This document shows, in pieces, positions 62,701 to 64,000 of a stretch of 64,000 nucleotides of DNA (within the stretch, counting starts at the first letter, position 1; every line of letters begins with the position of its first letter). The notes beneath the pieces are model-generated. The model had not been told where the DNA came from. It searched no databases and saw nothing but the letters and a program-made list of their open reading frames with translations. Source of the DNA: Penelope pileata. Its lineage: Eukaryota > Chordata > Aves > Galliformes > Cracidae. A program made the position numbers and the translations under genes. Location: assembly GCA_013396635.1 (NCBI GenBank), contig WBMW01000076.1, positions 408,217 to 472,216 of the forward strand, given 5' to 3'.

Positions 62701-64000
62701 CACTTTAATCACACTTCCTGCACTTTTCTACTCAGCTGCATAATGATTTCTATGCTTATATATGAAAATGACATACTTATATTGTTTACAACGGTGCAAA
62801 CAGCAGGCTTAAAAAAATGATCCTTAAAAGTTATCACAGGTAAGGCTTAGGCTAAGTAATCTCTCCAGGTACTTCCAGATGGTGATTCAGAGATCCTGTG
62901 TGAGGCTCCAGCTCTGAATTACTTTCAGAGGGTATTTATTTCTTCACAACACAGCAGAAGTTTTAAGAGTGTCCTCATAAATCTGGCTTTTAGGCATGAC
63001 TCCTAATTTTGGTAGTAGGAAACATCTTCAGTAGTTTCGGATGCTCTTCACGTGCATTCCTTGGGACTGTGGCCAACCTACAGAGTATTCATTTGCTTAA
63101 TGAGCAGAAGGAAACTACTCTTTGGCTCAGTAATTTGGATCCAACTATGTCAACAATGTCCATCATCTCTCTTGTCACTCAGGAAAGTGAAATTCCAAAG
63201 TAATCAGACTTCAATAATTAAGCTGGAATGTTTTTTCAGAACTGTTACTGGAGGGCATGCAATAGGAATTGCAAGTCATCTGTTACATGTCAGGAGATCT
63301 AGCCAAAATAGTTTCAAAAATAATCATTTCATGGTGCCTAAGTAACGCGGTTTGAACATCCCTTTTCAAACACATGCTGTGCTTTTTTAGATACAACTTT
63401 GCAGCCAACTGTTTCTCTGTCACAATCTCCTGAACTCTTCCAAAAACTTTCTCTCCATAAAATTATACAGCTTTTCTTCATTGGGTGCATGTTCCTATTG
63501 AGTCCTTATTAACTCTACCAATACACACGCCTGACACAATGCAGTGCTGCACAGAGAAACTTAAACCACCTCTGAAGAAATCAGAGAGGCACATGCAGCT
63601 GCATTAGCTTTTTCTTTACTCAAGAATAAGGCATGCAGCCTTGCAGGTATCTTCACCTGCTCTGCACTAAAGCTTCCACTCTGGCTCAGATTCCCAAAGC
63701 AGATCATTCATTTAATTGTGCACACACACCTTTCCCCTTTGACTTCAAAGCAATGTCTTTTCCTTCCATAGGGACAAAGTAAGTGGGAGCTATCAGAATC
63801 CTTAAAAAAATGTATATATTAGGCTGGGTTTCATTTTGAGAATGTGGTGAGCATAAGTCAACAAATTCCATGGAAACAGCTTCAAGGCAAATGTGGAATC
63901 TGGTGTTTCCACACCCTCGAGTGGTGAAGACTTCTTCCTTTTCCACATTTAGATACATGGATGAGGGAGCCAGGCAGTGACACAATACTTGAAGCTGTAT
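59780..64000. other. AT-rich non-coding DNA, no gene seen
   Basis: No gene or transposon was recognised to the end of the window. The longest frame is 142 codons (59883-60311, plus) with no domain that I know. A short inverted repeat lies at 60677-60704 in an AT-rich patch. The frame at 62280-62630 (116 codons) also lacks any recognisable family. Confidence 0.6.
60677..60704. repeat. Inverted repeat, 9-bp arms
   Basis: Arms ATATGTGTA (60677-60685) and TACACATAT (60696-60704) with a ten-base spacer, inside an AT-rich stretch where such palindromes arise easily by chance. Confidence 0.75.

Noticed and set aside
1..64000. CRISPR arrays, bacterial operons or a prokaryotic mobile system
   Set aside because: There are no regularly spaced direct repeats with unique spacers, no dense long reading frames and no ribosome-binding-site pattern; CR1 elements and composition point to a vertebrate.

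Overview
The window looks like a piece of a bird chromosome, and a galliform such as chicken or turkey would fit. The main evidence is at least nine confident fragments of CR1 retrotransposons, the dominant LINE family of birds, carrying the typical 3' end (short ATTCTATG-type repeats just after a TTCCAACC-type stretch). The rest is AT-rich single-copy-looking DNA with short simple repeats and one 13-N assembly gap. The species cannot be fixed from sequence alone.

I found no protein-coding gene, exon, tRNA, rRNA or CRISPR array that I can support. Open reading frames are short (mostly 60-120 codons), occur equally on both strands, often lack an ATG, and show no recognisable domain. The longest one (58899-59795, minus strand) is explained at its 5' end by an antisense CR1 tail. 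The window is therefore best read as intergenic or deep-intronic DNA.

Layout: 1-5364 is unannotated AT-rich DNA. 5365-5661 is a plus-strand CR1 end. 7500-7640 is a possible ancient CR1 scrap. 10907-11728 is the longest CR1 copy, retaining the broken C-terminal end of the CR1 ORF2 protein. 11729-20751 is repeat-poor and contains a homeodomain-site-rich stretch (about 13240-13620), a 29-bp tandem duplication (17458-17515) and a perfect 12-bp-arm hairpin (17751-17778). 20752-20945 is a minus-strand CR1. 20946-33403 is a long repeat-poor stretch with a homopurine tract, a 40-bp duplication carrying ATTAATTA sites, and an A-run preceded by AATAAA. The gap lies at 33170-33182. CR1 copies follow at 33404, 36690, 38091 and 40725. 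41026-53982 is again repeat-poor. Older CR1 pieces lie at 53983, 58071 and 59700, and the end of the window is unannotated AT-rich DNA.

No set of genes works together here and I see no undescribed system. The points most worth following are the candidate conserved regulatory stretches, the small palindromic and duplicated elements, and the mosaic of CR1 subfamilies and orientations. Boundaries of repeats are estimates by eye.
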